Translations under genes and position numbers: made by a program | The notes under the pieces: generated by a model | The model's database searches: none | Told to the model about the DNA's origin: nothing | Seen by the model: the letters and a program-made list of their open reading frames with translations, nothing else | Shown: positions 44,921 through 53,517 of the stretch, piece after piece | Layout: the number at the start of each line of letters is the position of its first letter | How positions within the stretch are numbered: position 1 is the first letter of the stretch | Source: Saccharospirillum sp. MSK14-1 | GTDB lineage: Bacteria > Pseudomonadota > Gammaproteobacteria > Pseudomonadales > Natronospirillaceae | Direction of reading: 5' to 3' | Assembly: GCF_003054965.1 (NCBI RefSeq) | Contig: NZ_MIES01000026.1 | Location: 496,001 to 560,000, forward strand | Length of the DNA: 64,000 nucleotides

Positions 44921-46577
44921 CATCAACAACCTCAGGTGGTGCTTCGATGTTTTGTTGCCGCACTGGCAGGTCAATGATGAAGGTTGTGCCTTCATTTTGT
45001 CGGCCATTGGCCATAATAATGCCGTTGTGGCGGTCGACGATTTTGCGGCAAATCGCTAAGCCCATACCGGTTCCGGGGTGTTCAGAGCGACCATGAAGCC
45101 GTTTGAAAACCTCAAATACCTGTTCGTTGTAACGTGGATCGAAACCAATGCCGTTGTCGCTGATGACCAGTCGATAACGCGATTCGGGTAACGACTCACC
45201 TTGAATTAAAATGTGCGGTGGCCGCTCCGGATGACGATATTTCAGCGAATTACTGACCAGGTTTTGCAGCAGTTGTCGAAGTTGACTGCTGTCGGCGTCG
45301 ATGCGTGGAAGATCGCCAGTGTCGATACTCGCACCGGTTTCTTCGATGGACAGCTGTAGGTCGGCTTTAACCTGATCGACGACCTGGGCAACGTCTGTTT
45401 CAGTAAAGTGCCGACCTTGGGATGTGATTCGACTGTAGGACAAAAGGCTTTCGAGCAATTCACGCATGCGCTCGGCGGCACTGACAATGTAGTTGGTAAA
45501 TTCCTGGCCTTCTTTGGTGAATTTTCCGTAGTCATTGCTTAACAATAGACGTGAAAAAGAGATGATCTTTCGCAGTGGTTCTCGTAAATCATGAGAGGCA
45601 ATGAAGGCGAATTCTTCCAGTTCTTTATTAGAGCGCTCTAAAGCCTCATTGTGCAGTTGAATGCGTTGCTCATAACTGCGTCGTTCGCTGATGTCGACAA
45701 TGGATGCAATGATCTCTCCACCATCGCTGCCACTGACGGGGTTAAGGCCGATTTCAAGCGGTACCATGGAACCATCCAGGCAAAGACCGAATAAATCTTT
45801 GCGATCGCCCATCATGCGTTTTGAAGGTGATTCTGTGTAACTGACACGACGATCACGGTGATCCAAACGATCCTGTCGGGGTACCAGATCTTCCACAAAA
45901 TGCCCAACCAGATCGGTGTACCGAAAGATGCTATTGGCGGTGGCGTTTGCCTGTAGGATATGGCCACTGGGAGACACGACGATCATGCCATTGGGTGCAG
46001 ATTCAAAAATACTTTCCAGTCGTTGTCGAATTCGATGAGCGGCGAGCACTTCCATTTCCAGCGCTTCTTTTGCGTTTTCGAGCTCCCGGGTTCGTTCACT
46101 GACGGTCCGCTCCAGGGACTCATTGATGCTGACAACTTCTTGTTCGGCACGCCGGCGTAATTGCATTTCTTCATTGAGTGCCTGATTGCGCTCAGACAAA
46201 ACGTGAGGACTGGGGATTTGCCGTAATTTCGGCAAGAGTGGCCACAGTAGAATAGCGGTCAATACGGAAATAAGTGCGGTGATTAACTTCACAAACCCTT
46301 CGAAATAATAGTTGCCGTTCCAGATATTCCATATCGCTATAAAGTGCGTCGTTCCGCAGGCAACGATGAAGAGCGCAAATAATTTAAAAACCCAGCCGTA
46401 CTCGATGTTTGGACGCTGACGCCACAGTACCAACAACGCCAGTGGAATGGAGTAATAAGCTAAGGCGATTAATAAATCGGAGCCAGCGTGTAGCAATAGC
46501 AAGTCAGGACGCCATAGAAAACACATGCCATGTGGCATGAATGCTATGTCCTGGAAATACGTTGAGAGACTGGACAT
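44907..46577 (-). CDS. Histidine kinase with ethylene-receptor-like N-terminal domain
   Basis: A 556-residue sensor kinase. The three-helix membrane domain (about residues 27-118) aligns without gaps to the first part of the plant ETR1 ethylene-binding domain: D34, Y41, P45, I71, C74 and H78 correspond to ETR1 D25, Y32, P36, I62, C65 and H69. C74 and H78 lie in ACGTTHFI, the copper ligands. A K-x-x-T-A helix follows (K97, near ETR1 K91 after a 3-residue loop gap). Then come a coiled coil (about 125-185), a PAS domain (about 187-300), HisKA with H329 (FAFIASHDLREPL) and a HATPase with QNLVSNSLKY, DNGIGF and GTGMGLAI. The ATG has AAAGGAG upstream. First gene of a four-gene c-di-GMP operon. Confidence 0.88.
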   Translation of the reverse strand: MSSLSTYFQDIAFMPHGMCFLWRPDLLLLHAGSDLLIALAYYSIPLALLVLWRQRPNIEYGWVFKLFALFIVACGTTHFIAIWNIWNGNYYFEGFVKLITALISVLTAILLWPLLPKLRQIPSPHVLSERNQALNEEMQLRRRAEQEVVSINESLERTVSERTRELENAKEALEMEVLAAHRIRQRLESIFESAPNGMIVVSPSGHILQANATANSIFRYTDLVGHFVEDLVPRQDRLDHRDRRVSYTESPSKRMMGDRKDLFGLCLDGSMVPLEIGLNPVSGSDGGEIIASIVDISERRSYEQRIQLHNEALERSNKELEEFAFIASHDLREPLRKIISFSRLLLSNDYGKFTKEGQEFTNYIVSAAERMRELLESLLSYSRITSQGRHFTETDVAQVVDQVKADLQLSIEETGASIDTGDLPRIDADSSQLRQLLQNLVSNSLKYRHPERPPHILIQGESLPESRYRLVISDNGIGFDPRYNEQVFEVFKRLHGRSEHPGTGMGLAICRKIVDRHNGIIMANGRQNEGTTFIIDLPVRQQNIEAPPEVVDDDRD

Positions 46578-46671
46578 CTTTACTCCTTTGACGCCTAAAA
46601 AAGACGCGACCTGCCGGGCTATCTGTGGCAGTTCCTTGTGGCTTCCGGATGCTATTCGCGGTGCAGAAGCT

Positions 46672-46697
46672 AAGGCACTGCAACCCTACAGTGCCTT
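46672..46697. promoter_or_regulatory. Hairpin between the kinase operon and the DUF2029-like gene
   Basis: AAGGCACTG (46672-46680) and CAGTGCCTT (46689-46697) are perfect complements around an eight-base loop, about 95 bases upstream of the kinase start. The 261-base divergent gap 46578-46838 holds no gene. The dyad could be an operator for the kinase operon or a 5' leader hairpin. Confidence 0.4.
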
Positions 46698-46838
46698 TCG
46701 CAGTCTAGTCAGTGTCTGGACGCTTTTCCAAAGTCGGCTTAAATTCCTTTCGTACGGCGATCAAAACCGGACGACCGGCTGCGTGCATTGTTATATGATC
46801 ACGCGCGGTGAGGATGAACTGGAATTAGGTAGAGGATA

Positions 46839-48200
46839 ATGTCGAAAAACCGAATTTTTGTGTTGGTTTATGCGCTGACGCATCTAGCAATGGCGTTTGC
46901 CCTAGAGCGGTCACTGCATTCCGGCGATGTGCAGTTGTATTACCGTTTTGCCTTGGATACCTGGCAGTCGATAACGAATTTTTCTGCCTTTAGCGGTGGC
47001 TTTGCTATTGAATACCCGCCGCTGACTGCCTTTTTTGTAACCTTGCCATTGGCGGTGGCAAAGGTATTTGGTAGTCAGGTTGAATTTTCAGTCTGGCATC
47101 TTTTTTTTAAATCATTTTATTGGTTGATCGATCTGAGTGTCATGCTGGTGCTGTTAAAGTACCTGGCGCAAAACCCGCTTAAGAAAACCGATCGTTGGTT
47201 ATGTTTTGCTTCGCTGTATTTGGTGTCATTAGTGTTGACACCCGTCTATTTTGATCGCCTGGATGTGTTGCTCGGTGCGCTGATTTTTGTAGCCCTGGTG
47301 TCCACATCATCCGCATCAAAAAACGGCGTCTGGCCCTGGTTCTGGTTATCCGTCGGGGTGTGTTTTAAGTTAATACCGGTACTGCTTGGGCCTTTATTTT
47401 TAATCTACTTTATTGCCCAGCGTCAGGTACAAAGTAACGACCTGACATTGGGTCGTACCGTTGTTGCTGAAACCGTCCGAGCCGGTGCTTTCTGTGTCGC
47501 TGTTTGCGTTGCGTTGGTGTTGCCATTTTTGTTGTTGTGGGGCGCTGATCTTTTTGCGTTTTTAGGCTACCACAGCGAACGCGGATTGCAGGTTGAATCG
47601 GCTTACAGCAACTTGATTCTGTTATTGCATCACTTGGCTGGGTTGCCGGCGACTGTTAGCTTCAACTACGGTTCGTTCAATATTAATGCGCCTTTGGACG
47701 AAGCTTTGCTGAAGTTAAGTTCGGTATTGCTACTGACCGTGCTGTTCGGTTGTTATGGCTATGCGGGTCTGGCGTTCTATCGTGCGGGTCAGGCAGGCAA
47801 GCTCGATGACCGGCGTAATGCCATTGAACTGCTGGCGGCGCTGGTCTGTCTGTTATTGCTTGGCGCCATTCTGACCGCCAAGGTATTTTCACCCCAGTAT
47901 ATGCTGTGGTTGTTTCCCTGTTATGTGTTGGTGGGCAATCGTGGTCGGGCGGCAACGCTGTTCCAGGTCATGCTGCCGTTGGCTTGCGCATTGACCACGC
48001 TGATTTATCCGTTGACGTACGGGAGTGATTTTGTCAAAGACAGTTTGGCCTGGCGCCAGAATGGCCAAACCTTCTGGCCGGCTCCCACCGTGTTGGCGAC
48101 GGTATTACTGACCTTAAGAAATCTGGTGTTGGTGATTGCCGTGGTTGCTTTGTTAGGCGTTGTCCGGCGCCATGCATGGCAAGCTGAGCGTCCTTCTTAA
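46839..48200 (+). CDS. DUF2029/GT87-like polytopic membrane protein
   Basis: A 453-residue membrane protein with about ten to eleven segments. It has a periplasmic loop motif AIEYPPLTAFF close to the EYPP seen in DUF2029/GT87 mannosyltransferase-like proteins, then LTPVYFDRLDVLLGALIF and VCFKLIPVLLGPLFLIYF. In that family, such enzymes move sugars from lipid-linked donors to glycolipids or glycoproteins. No D-E catalytic pair can be named safely here. The gene stands alone, with a strong bidirectional terminator after it. Confidence 0.7.
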   Translation: MSKNRIFVLVYALTHLAMAFALERSLHSGDVQLYYRFALDTWQSITNFSAFSGGFAIEYPPLTAFFVTLPLAVAKVFGSQVEFSVWHLFFKSFYWLIDLSVMLVLLKYLAQNPLKKTDRWLCFASLYLVSLVLTPVYFDRLDVLLGALIFVALVSTSSASKNGVWPWFWLSVGVCFKLIPVLLGPLFLIYFIAQRQVQSNDLTLGRTVVAETVRAGAFCVAVCVALVLPFLLLWGADLFAFLGYHSERGLQVESAYSNLILLLHHLAGLPATVSFNYGSFNINAPLDEALLKLSSVLLLTVLFGCYGYAGLAFYRAGQAGKLDDRRNAIELLAALVCLLLLGAILTAKVFSPQYMLWLFPCYVLVGNRGRAATLFQVMLPLACALTTLIYPLTYGSDFVKDSLAWRQNGQTFWPAPTVLATVLLTLRNLVLVIAVVALLGVVRRHAWQAERPS

Positions 48201-48207
48201 ACGCAAA

Positions 48208-48238
48208 AAAAAGCCCCGGTACTGTGCCGGGGCTTTTT
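48208..48238. terminator. Bidirectional rho-independent terminator
   Basis: A stem of AAAAAGCCCCGG (48208-48219) and CCGGGGCTTTTT (48227-48238) with a seven-base loop lies between the convergent DUF2029-like and RND permease genes. It has A and T runs on both sides, so it can stop transcription from either direction. Confidence 0.9.
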
Positions 48239-48254
48239 GGTTTTGGTTGGTTTA

Positions 48255-51200
48255 TTAACCGTGATCTTCCGCTGATTTTGGCAGGAAGCGTCGTGCGAAG
48301 TGACCAAACTGTTCGATGTAGGTAACCACAACCGGCACCACCACCAGGGTCAGAATCGTCGAGCTGATCAGGCCGCCAATCACGGCGTGGGCCATCGGTG
48401 CATTCTGACCCGCGCCTTCGTGAATGTTCAGCGCCAGTGGCAACATACCGAAGATCATCGCCAGGGTGGTCATGATGATCGGACGAAAACGGGTCATGCC
48501 CGCTTCGACCAGTGCATCGTATAAATTCAAGCCGTCTTTGCGACCCTGGTTGGCGTTATCCACCAGCAAGATGGCGTTCTTGACCACCAGGCCCATCAGC
48601 ATAATAAAGCCGATGATGGAGTAGATGTTCAAGGTACTGCCGCCCACCAACAGACCCAGCATCACACCGATCAGCGATAACGGCAGTGACGCCATAATGG
48701 CCACCGGCTGCAGGAAACTGCCGAACTGAGACGCCAATACCAGGTAGATAAAGACGATTGCCAACAGTAAGGCCTGACCGGCAGAGGCGGCTGTTTCGGC
48801 CAACTGCTCAGCATCGCCGCCCATGGAAATGCGATAGCCGCTGGGCAAGGTCATATCGTTAATGGCTTGCTGAATGAGCGGCGTGACATCACCCAGCGGC
48901 ACACCCGCCAGATTGGCACTGAGCGTGACTCGCCGCGACAGATCCATCCGGCTGATTTCCGACGGGCCGGTCGATTCCACAATGTCAGCGACCTGGTCCA
49001 AACGCACCACAGATGAACTGCCCGTAGCGCCGCTTTGGCTGATCGGTAAACGCGCCAGGCTGTTGACATCGCTGCGGAATTCTTCGGGCAAACGCACCAC
49101 CATGGTGTGGTTTTCACCATTGGGTGCGGTCCAGTCAGTGACTTCTTCACCGCCGACCAATGGCCGTAAGGTGGCACCGATTTGCTGCAGGCTGACGCCC
49201 AAGTCACTGGCCGCTTCGCGGTCGATGCGAATGCCGATGATCGGCTGGGCAGCGTTCAGGCTCGACTCAATATCGGTAATGCCTTCGATGCTGGCCATGC
49301 GTGATGCCAACTCGTCGGACAGCCGTTCCAGGGTGGTGAAACTTTCACCATACAGATTGACCTGAACCGGTGCGGTGACACCGCCACCAAAACCGCCGGC
49401 TGCACCCACACGGACGGTGATACCGGCAACCTGTTGCAGAGCCTCGCGCACCGGAATGGTCATTTGTTGCGGTGTGCGATCGCGTTCACCCGGGGCCGTC
49501 ATCGACACCAGAATGGTGGCGCTGGTTTCACCCTGAGCACCGGCACCGGCGTTGATGGTGGTGTAGGTATCGGTGATCTCCGGGAACTGACGCAGAACGG
49601 CATTCACCTGACGCACCTTAGCGGTGGTGTAATCAAGATTGGAGCCATCCGGTGTTTCCAGGTCGACCTGGAATTCGCTGTTATCCACTGACGGTGAGAA
49701 TTCAAAACCGACGTGAGGCGCCAGGAAAAAGCTGCCAATAAACGCGAAGAAAGCAATCACCAGAGTGATAACGCGATGACGCAAACTCCATTGCAGAACC
49801 GTGCGGTAGTGTTGGCGCAGTTTGTCGAACCAACCATCGAATTTTTCCACACCGCGACCGATAAAACCGCGCTTGGCGTTAGTGTCAGTTGAAGGATCGT
49901 ACCAGACGCTCGACAGCATGGGGTCGAGGGTAAAGGCGACAAACATGGAGATGGCAACCGCGACCGATACGGTAACGCCAAACTGCAGGAAGAAGCGGCC
50001 GAGAATGCCATCCATAAAGGCAACCGGCAGAAACACAGCGATGATCGACAGCGTGGTTGCCAAGACCGCCAGACCGATTTCGTTGGTGCCATCGAGCGCG
50101 GCCTGTTTGTGGTCTTTATTCATGTGCAGATGGCGCATGATGTTTTCGCGCACCACGATGGCGTCGTCAATTAACAGCCCGACCGCCAGCGACAACGCCA
50201 GCAACGTCATCATGTTCAGCGTAAAGCCGAGGAAGTGGAGCGCGGTCATGGTACCGATGATGGAAATCGGCAAGGTCAGACCGGTGATGACGGTGGAGCG
50301 CCAGGAATTCAAAAACAGGAAGACGATCACCACCGCCAGTACGGCGCCTTCGATCAGCATGTTGCGCACGGTGTGGAAGGATTGTTCGACCGGTTCGGCG
50401 TTGTCACGCACCACTTCAATGTGGACGCCATCGCGCGCCAGTTCCTGCTCCAGTTTGTCGATTTCCTCGCGCACCGCTTCGGCCACGGCCACGGTGTTGG
50501 CGCCTTGGGTTTTAACGATGTCGATGGCCAGAGCCTGTTCGTCGTCGAGCAGTGCCAGACTGGTCAGTTCAGAAACACCGGGCACAATGGTGGCGACGTC
50601 ACCAAGATACACCGGCTGGCCACCCTGACGACCGATGATCAGGTTGAGGAATTGATCCAGCGATTGAATGCGGCCCTCCACCTGAATGGACGTGACTTCG
50701 CGGCCTTGGCGAATCGAGCCCGCAGGCAGGTTCATATTCTCCTGATTCAGTGCTGAGACCACCTGGCCAATGCCAACGTTAAAAGACGCCAGCTTGTCCG
50801 GGTCGACCAACACATTCAGCTGGCTGGCCTGGCCGCCGACGACGGTGGTATTGCCCACCCCCTGAATGATCGATAACCGTTGGGTGATGGTGTCTTCGGT
50901 CAGACTGGTCAGTTCACCGGTGGTCAGTTCGGAAGAGCTGACCGACAGTGACATGATCGGAAATTGCGCCGGATCGAAACGCCAGATGAGCGGATCATCG
51001 GCGCCGTCCGGATAGGATGCGGTGACGGTCGACATCCGGTCGCGCACGTCCTGAGCGGCACGGTCGGAGTTCACCTCCAGATCGAACAGAATCACCACCA
51101 GCGCCTGGCCCTGACGAGCCGTTGATTCGATGCTGTCGATGCCGTTGATGGCGTTCACCGAATCTTCGATGGGTTTGATGATGTCGTTTTCGACGGCCTC

Positions 51201-51368
51201 GGGCGAGGCACCCGGATAGGACGTTACGACGGCCACCACCGGCACGTCGATGTCGGGCATCTGCTCAATGGGCAGGCGTTGGTAAGAATAAAAACCAAAC
51301 ACCATGATGGCGACCATAATCATGGTCGCAAAAACCGGTTGGTTGACGCTGATTCGTGTCAGAAACAT
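48255..51368 (-). CDS. RND efflux transporter permease (HAE1 type)
   Basis: A 1037-residue RND pump with 12 membrane segments and two large periplasmic loops. The proton-relay Asp pair is in LLIDDAIVVREN (TM4) and the Lys in GLVVKNAILLVD (TM10). The N-terminus MFLTRISVNQPVFATMIM and VPVVAVVTSYPGASPEAVEND are typical of MdtB/AcrB-like HAE1 pumps rather than metal pumps. Expels drugs, bile-salt-like or aromatic compounds with the adaptor encoded upstream and an outer-membrane TolC-type channel, which is not in this window. One-base overlap with the adaptor stop. Confidence 0.95.
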   Translation of the reverse strand: MFLTRISVNQPVFATMIMVAIMVFGFYSYQRLPIEQMPDIDVPVVAVVTSYPGASPEAVENDIIKPIEDSVNAINGIDSIESTARQGQALVVILFDLEVNSDRAAQDVRDRMSTVTASYPDGADDPLIWRFDPAQFPIMSLSVSSSELTTGELTSLTEDTITQRLSIIQGVGNTTVVGGQASQLNVLVDPDKLASFNVGIGQVVSALNQENMNLPAGSIRQGREVTSIQVEGRIQSLDQFLNLIIGRQGGQPVYLGDVATIVPGVSELTSLALLDDEQALAIDIVKTQGANTVAVAEAVREEIDKLEQELARDGVHIEVVRDNAEPVEQSFHTVRNMLIEGAVLAVVIVFLFLNSWRSTVITGLTLPISIIGTMTALHFLGFTLNMMTLLALSLAVGLLIDDAIVVRENIMRHLHMNKDHKQAALDGTNEIGLAVLATTLSIIAVFLPVAFMDGILGRFFLQFGVTVSVAVAISMFVAFTLDPMLSSVWYDPSTDTNAKRGFIGRGVEKFDGWFDKLRQHYRTVLQWSLRHRVITLVIAFFAFIGSFFLAPHVGFEFSPSVDNSEFQVDLETPDGSNLDYTTAKVRQVNAVLRQFPEITDTYTTINAGAGAQGETSATILVSMTAPGERDRTPQQMTIPVREALQQVAGITVRVGAAGGFGGGVTAPVQVNLYGESFTTLERLSDELASRMASIEGITDIESSLNAAQPIIGIRIDREAASDLGVSLQQIGATLRPLVGGEEVTDWTAPNGENHTMVVRLPEEFRSDVNSLARLPISQSGATGSSSVVRLDQVADIVESTGPSEISRMDLSRRVTLSANLAGVPLGDVTPLIQQAINDMTLPSGYRISMGGDAEQLAETAASAGQALLLAIVFIYLVLASQFGSFLQPVAIMASLPLSLIGVMLGLLVGGSTLNIYSIIGFIMLMGLVVKNAILLVDNANQGRKDGLNLYDALVEAGMTRFRPIIMTTLAMIFGMLPLALNIHEGAGQNAPMAHAVIGGLISSTILTLVVVPVVVTYIEQFGHFARRFLPKSAEDHG

Positions 51369-52579
51369 CAGTTCGACTCCATCAGGCGGACCTTATCTCC
51401 GGCCTTTAATTCGGGCAGCGGCGCGGCAACGTATTGTGTGCCCGCGGTCAGTCCGGCGTTGATTGCAACGCGCTCACCGCCGTTCCATGGTTCACCGGCT
51501 TCGACGGCTGTGCGTTGCAATTCGTCGTTGTTAAGCGTCAGGACAAAGGTGCCTTCAGCGTCCTCACGCAATGCATCAACTGGGATCGACAAGGCGTCGT
51601 CGCGCTGGGCGATGATGATTTCAACACTGGCGAACATGCCGCCACGCAACCGCTCTTCCGGGTTGGGGACGCGCACATAAACCGCTGCCGTCCGAGTACC
51701 GCTTTGCGCCACCGGATTGACCCGATCAACGGTACCGTTAAAGCGTTCACGGTTGATGCCGTCGATTTGAATCAAGGCGGTTTGGCCCGGCTCGATGCGG
51801 TCAACCGCCCGCAGCGGAACATTGGCTTCCAGCTCCATGGACGACAAATCGACCAAGGTCATTAACGGCGTTCCGGTAGAGACGTACTGACCGGCTTCCA
51901 CCGAGCGACTGGCAATGCGGCCGGCAACCGGTGCTGTCACCGTGGCATTGGCCAACGCCCGCTCGGCGGTTTGCACGGCCAATTGCTGTGCTTCCAAATT
52001 GGCTTCTAAGGCGGTGACCTGAGCGCGCTGTGACTCGATGGATGATTGCGGTGTCAGACCACGCTCACCCAAAGAGCGGTCGCGTTCCAGCTGATTGCGA
52101 GCGACCGCCAGGTTCGCTGCGGTGGACCGAACGTTAGCGCGTTGCTGATCCAGGGTTGAGGCCAGATCATCGGTTTCCATGCGCAGCAACACATCGCCGG
52201 CTTCAACCGCATCACCGGCACGGACCAGCACCTCAGCGATCGGCGCGTTCACTCGGGCGGCCAGTTGGGTGGTGGCCAGCGGGCTCAGCGTACCGTTGAC
52301 GCGCACACTTTGGCGGACCGGGCCGCGTTCGGCCGTGGCCACCTCGGTGGCGTTCAATTGCATGATGGAGACGGTATCCGCGTCTTCTTCACTGGCGCCG
52401 GTGTCATCACCACCGCCGAGCACGACCATCAGCAGCAGCGCCACAATGACGACCGCAGCGACGATCCAGGGCCAGCGGCGGCGTGGTTGGGGAAAGCCTT
52501 GCCGCCGTTGATCGGCCTTGCGTTTTTCACGGCGGCTCATTGCCCAATCGGGCTTGTCGTCGAGGTGTTGGTTGGACAT
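51368..52579 (-). CDS. RND efflux periplasmic adaptor (HlyD/AcrA-like)
   Basis: A 403-residue adaptor. The start at 52579 (MSNQHLDDKPDWAMSRREKRK) lies downstream of the regulator gene and is preferred over the longer frame. A single membrane anchor (WPWIVAAVVIVALLLMVVLG, about residues 35-54) precedes a lipoyl/barrel-sandwich region (RVNGTLSPLATTQLAARV, VLVRAGDAVEAGDVLLRME), a coiled hairpin (about 140-200) and a beta-barrel domain. It bridges the RND permease to the outer-membrane channel. It is regulated with the pump by the MarR/GbsR gene just upstream (46-base gap). Confidence 0.9.
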   Translation of the reverse strand: MSNQHLDDKPDWAMSRREKRKADQRRQGFPQPRRRWPWIVAAVVIVALLLMVVLGGGDDTGASEEDADTVSIMQLNATEVATAERGPVRQSVRVNGTLSPLATTQLAARVNAPIAEVLVRAGDAVEAGDVLLRMETDDLASTLDQQRANVRSTAANLAVARNQLERDRSLGERGLTPQSSIESQRAQVTALEANLEAQQLAVQTAERALANATVTAPVAGRIASRSVEAGQYVSTGTPLMTLVDLSSMELEANVPLRAVDRIEPGQTALIQIDGINRERFNGTVDRVNPVAQSGTRTAAVYVRVPNPEERLRGGMFASVEIIIAQRDDALSIPVDALREDAEGTFVLTLNNDELQRTAVEAGEPWNGGERVAINAGLTAGTQYVAAPLPELKAGDKVRLMESN

Positions 52580-52625
52580 GACGAATGACCTTAATTCAGT
52601 GTTTGTTTGCTGACGACCGTAATCG

Positions 52626-53075
52626 TCAGTCCATTTCCGGCAGCTGATCGAAAATCTGCCGTGCAGTTTCTGCGGAGACCCGGTAACACTGGGCCAAGCC
52701 ATGGATGCGTTGTTTCACCTTGGAGGGGCCGTCGTCCGGCAGCAGCGACACCATGTTTTCAATCTGCTCCGCACGGACCAGAAAACGTTCGGTCATGGTG
52801 AGGCTCATTTGGCGATACAGGTCGGGCACCAAGGCGTAGCTGTCTTGTCGGTGAGAACTTTTGATGTGTTCAATGACACCGATACTGGCCAACCGGCGCG
52901 CATTAGTACTGGCACTGGCTTTGCTGATTTCCAGGCGCTCGGCAAAGTCGTTCAGCGTCAGCGCGCGACCTTCCACCAGCAACAGACCGAACATGCGGCC
53001 GCCAATGCGAGGTTCGCCGTCGGCCTGGCTGATCAGGCCCATCAGTTCAACGAAATCATCGTAGGTGTTTGTCAT
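52626..53075 (-). CDS. MarR/GbsR-type transcriptional regulator
   Basis: A 149-residue regulator with a winged HTH: GGRMFGLLLVEGRALTLNDFAERLEISKASASTNARRLASIGVIEHI, the sequence style of the GbsR branch of MarR proteins. It is the first gene of the RND pump operon and therefore a likely local repressor. A perfect 24-bp palindrome (53113-53136) upstream overlaps a TTGACT -35 element on its own strand, so repression of itself and the pump is the natural model. The effector is unknown. Confidence 0.85.
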   Translation of the reverse strand: MTNTYDDFVELMGLISQADGEPRIGGRMFGLLLVEGRALTLNDFAERLEISKASASTNARRLASIGVIEHIKSSHRQDSYALVPDLYRQMSLTMTERFLVRAEQIENMVSLLPDDGPSKVKQRIHGLAQCYRVSAETARQIFDQLPEMD

Positions 53076-53112
53076 AGGGGTTCCTCAAGACTGGCAAAGG
53101 TAGGCGCGCGCT

Positions 53113-53136
53113 ATCGTTCAGTCAAGACTGAACGAT
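53113..53136 (-). promoter_or_regulatory. Perfect 24-bp palindrome, operator of the RND operon
   Basis: ATCGTTCAGTC (53113-53123) and GACTGAACGAT (53126-53136) are exact complements around AA. On the minus strand the palindrome contains TTGACT, which with TACCTT 17 bases further on makes a plausible sigma-70 promoter (weak -10) for the MarR/GbsR gene, 38 bases before its start. It is the best operator candidate in the window. Confidence 0.75.
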
Positions 53137-53517
53137 GAAGCCATAAGTCATGACTTTGCAGGAGCGCGTGAGATGAGCGCAGGCTTTCGAGCTCAACTGG
53201 GCGAAGTTGGTGGTTGTGATATCCATGGTGGGAGTGATGGTGCAGATCTGAGTATTGCTACCGGCGAGGTGTGAAAGCAATGCATGGATGATTATCGGAA
53301 GATTTCTGGTTGATGGTTTTATACGACGGGATAGAAATTTCCACCAACATAAATTGCCATGTTTTAAGGTTGTTGCTCATCAATAATGTTTACTGAAAGC
53401 GGATAACGCGTGAAGGTTGATTCGGAAATGACTGGTCGTGTGATGATACTCTTGCGTGGGTAATTGATTTCAGTACGGCCATTTAACTTTTAACGATAGG
53501 CCAGGGAGGCTTACGGT
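53137..53517. other. Long intergenic region before the TpsB gene
   Basis: This 381-base region has no convincing gene. One 33-codon open frame at 53173-53274 (MSAGFRAQLGEVGG...) has a CAGGAG site upstream but no other support. The region should hold the promoter of the two-partner secretion operon; I cannot fix its position. It lies where base composition begins to become more A+T rich. Confidence 0.35.

Noticed and set aside
49822-50628. 268-codon open frame opposite the RND permease
   Set aside because: Shadow frame: the permease on the other strand has all expected motifs and the opposite translation shows no domain.
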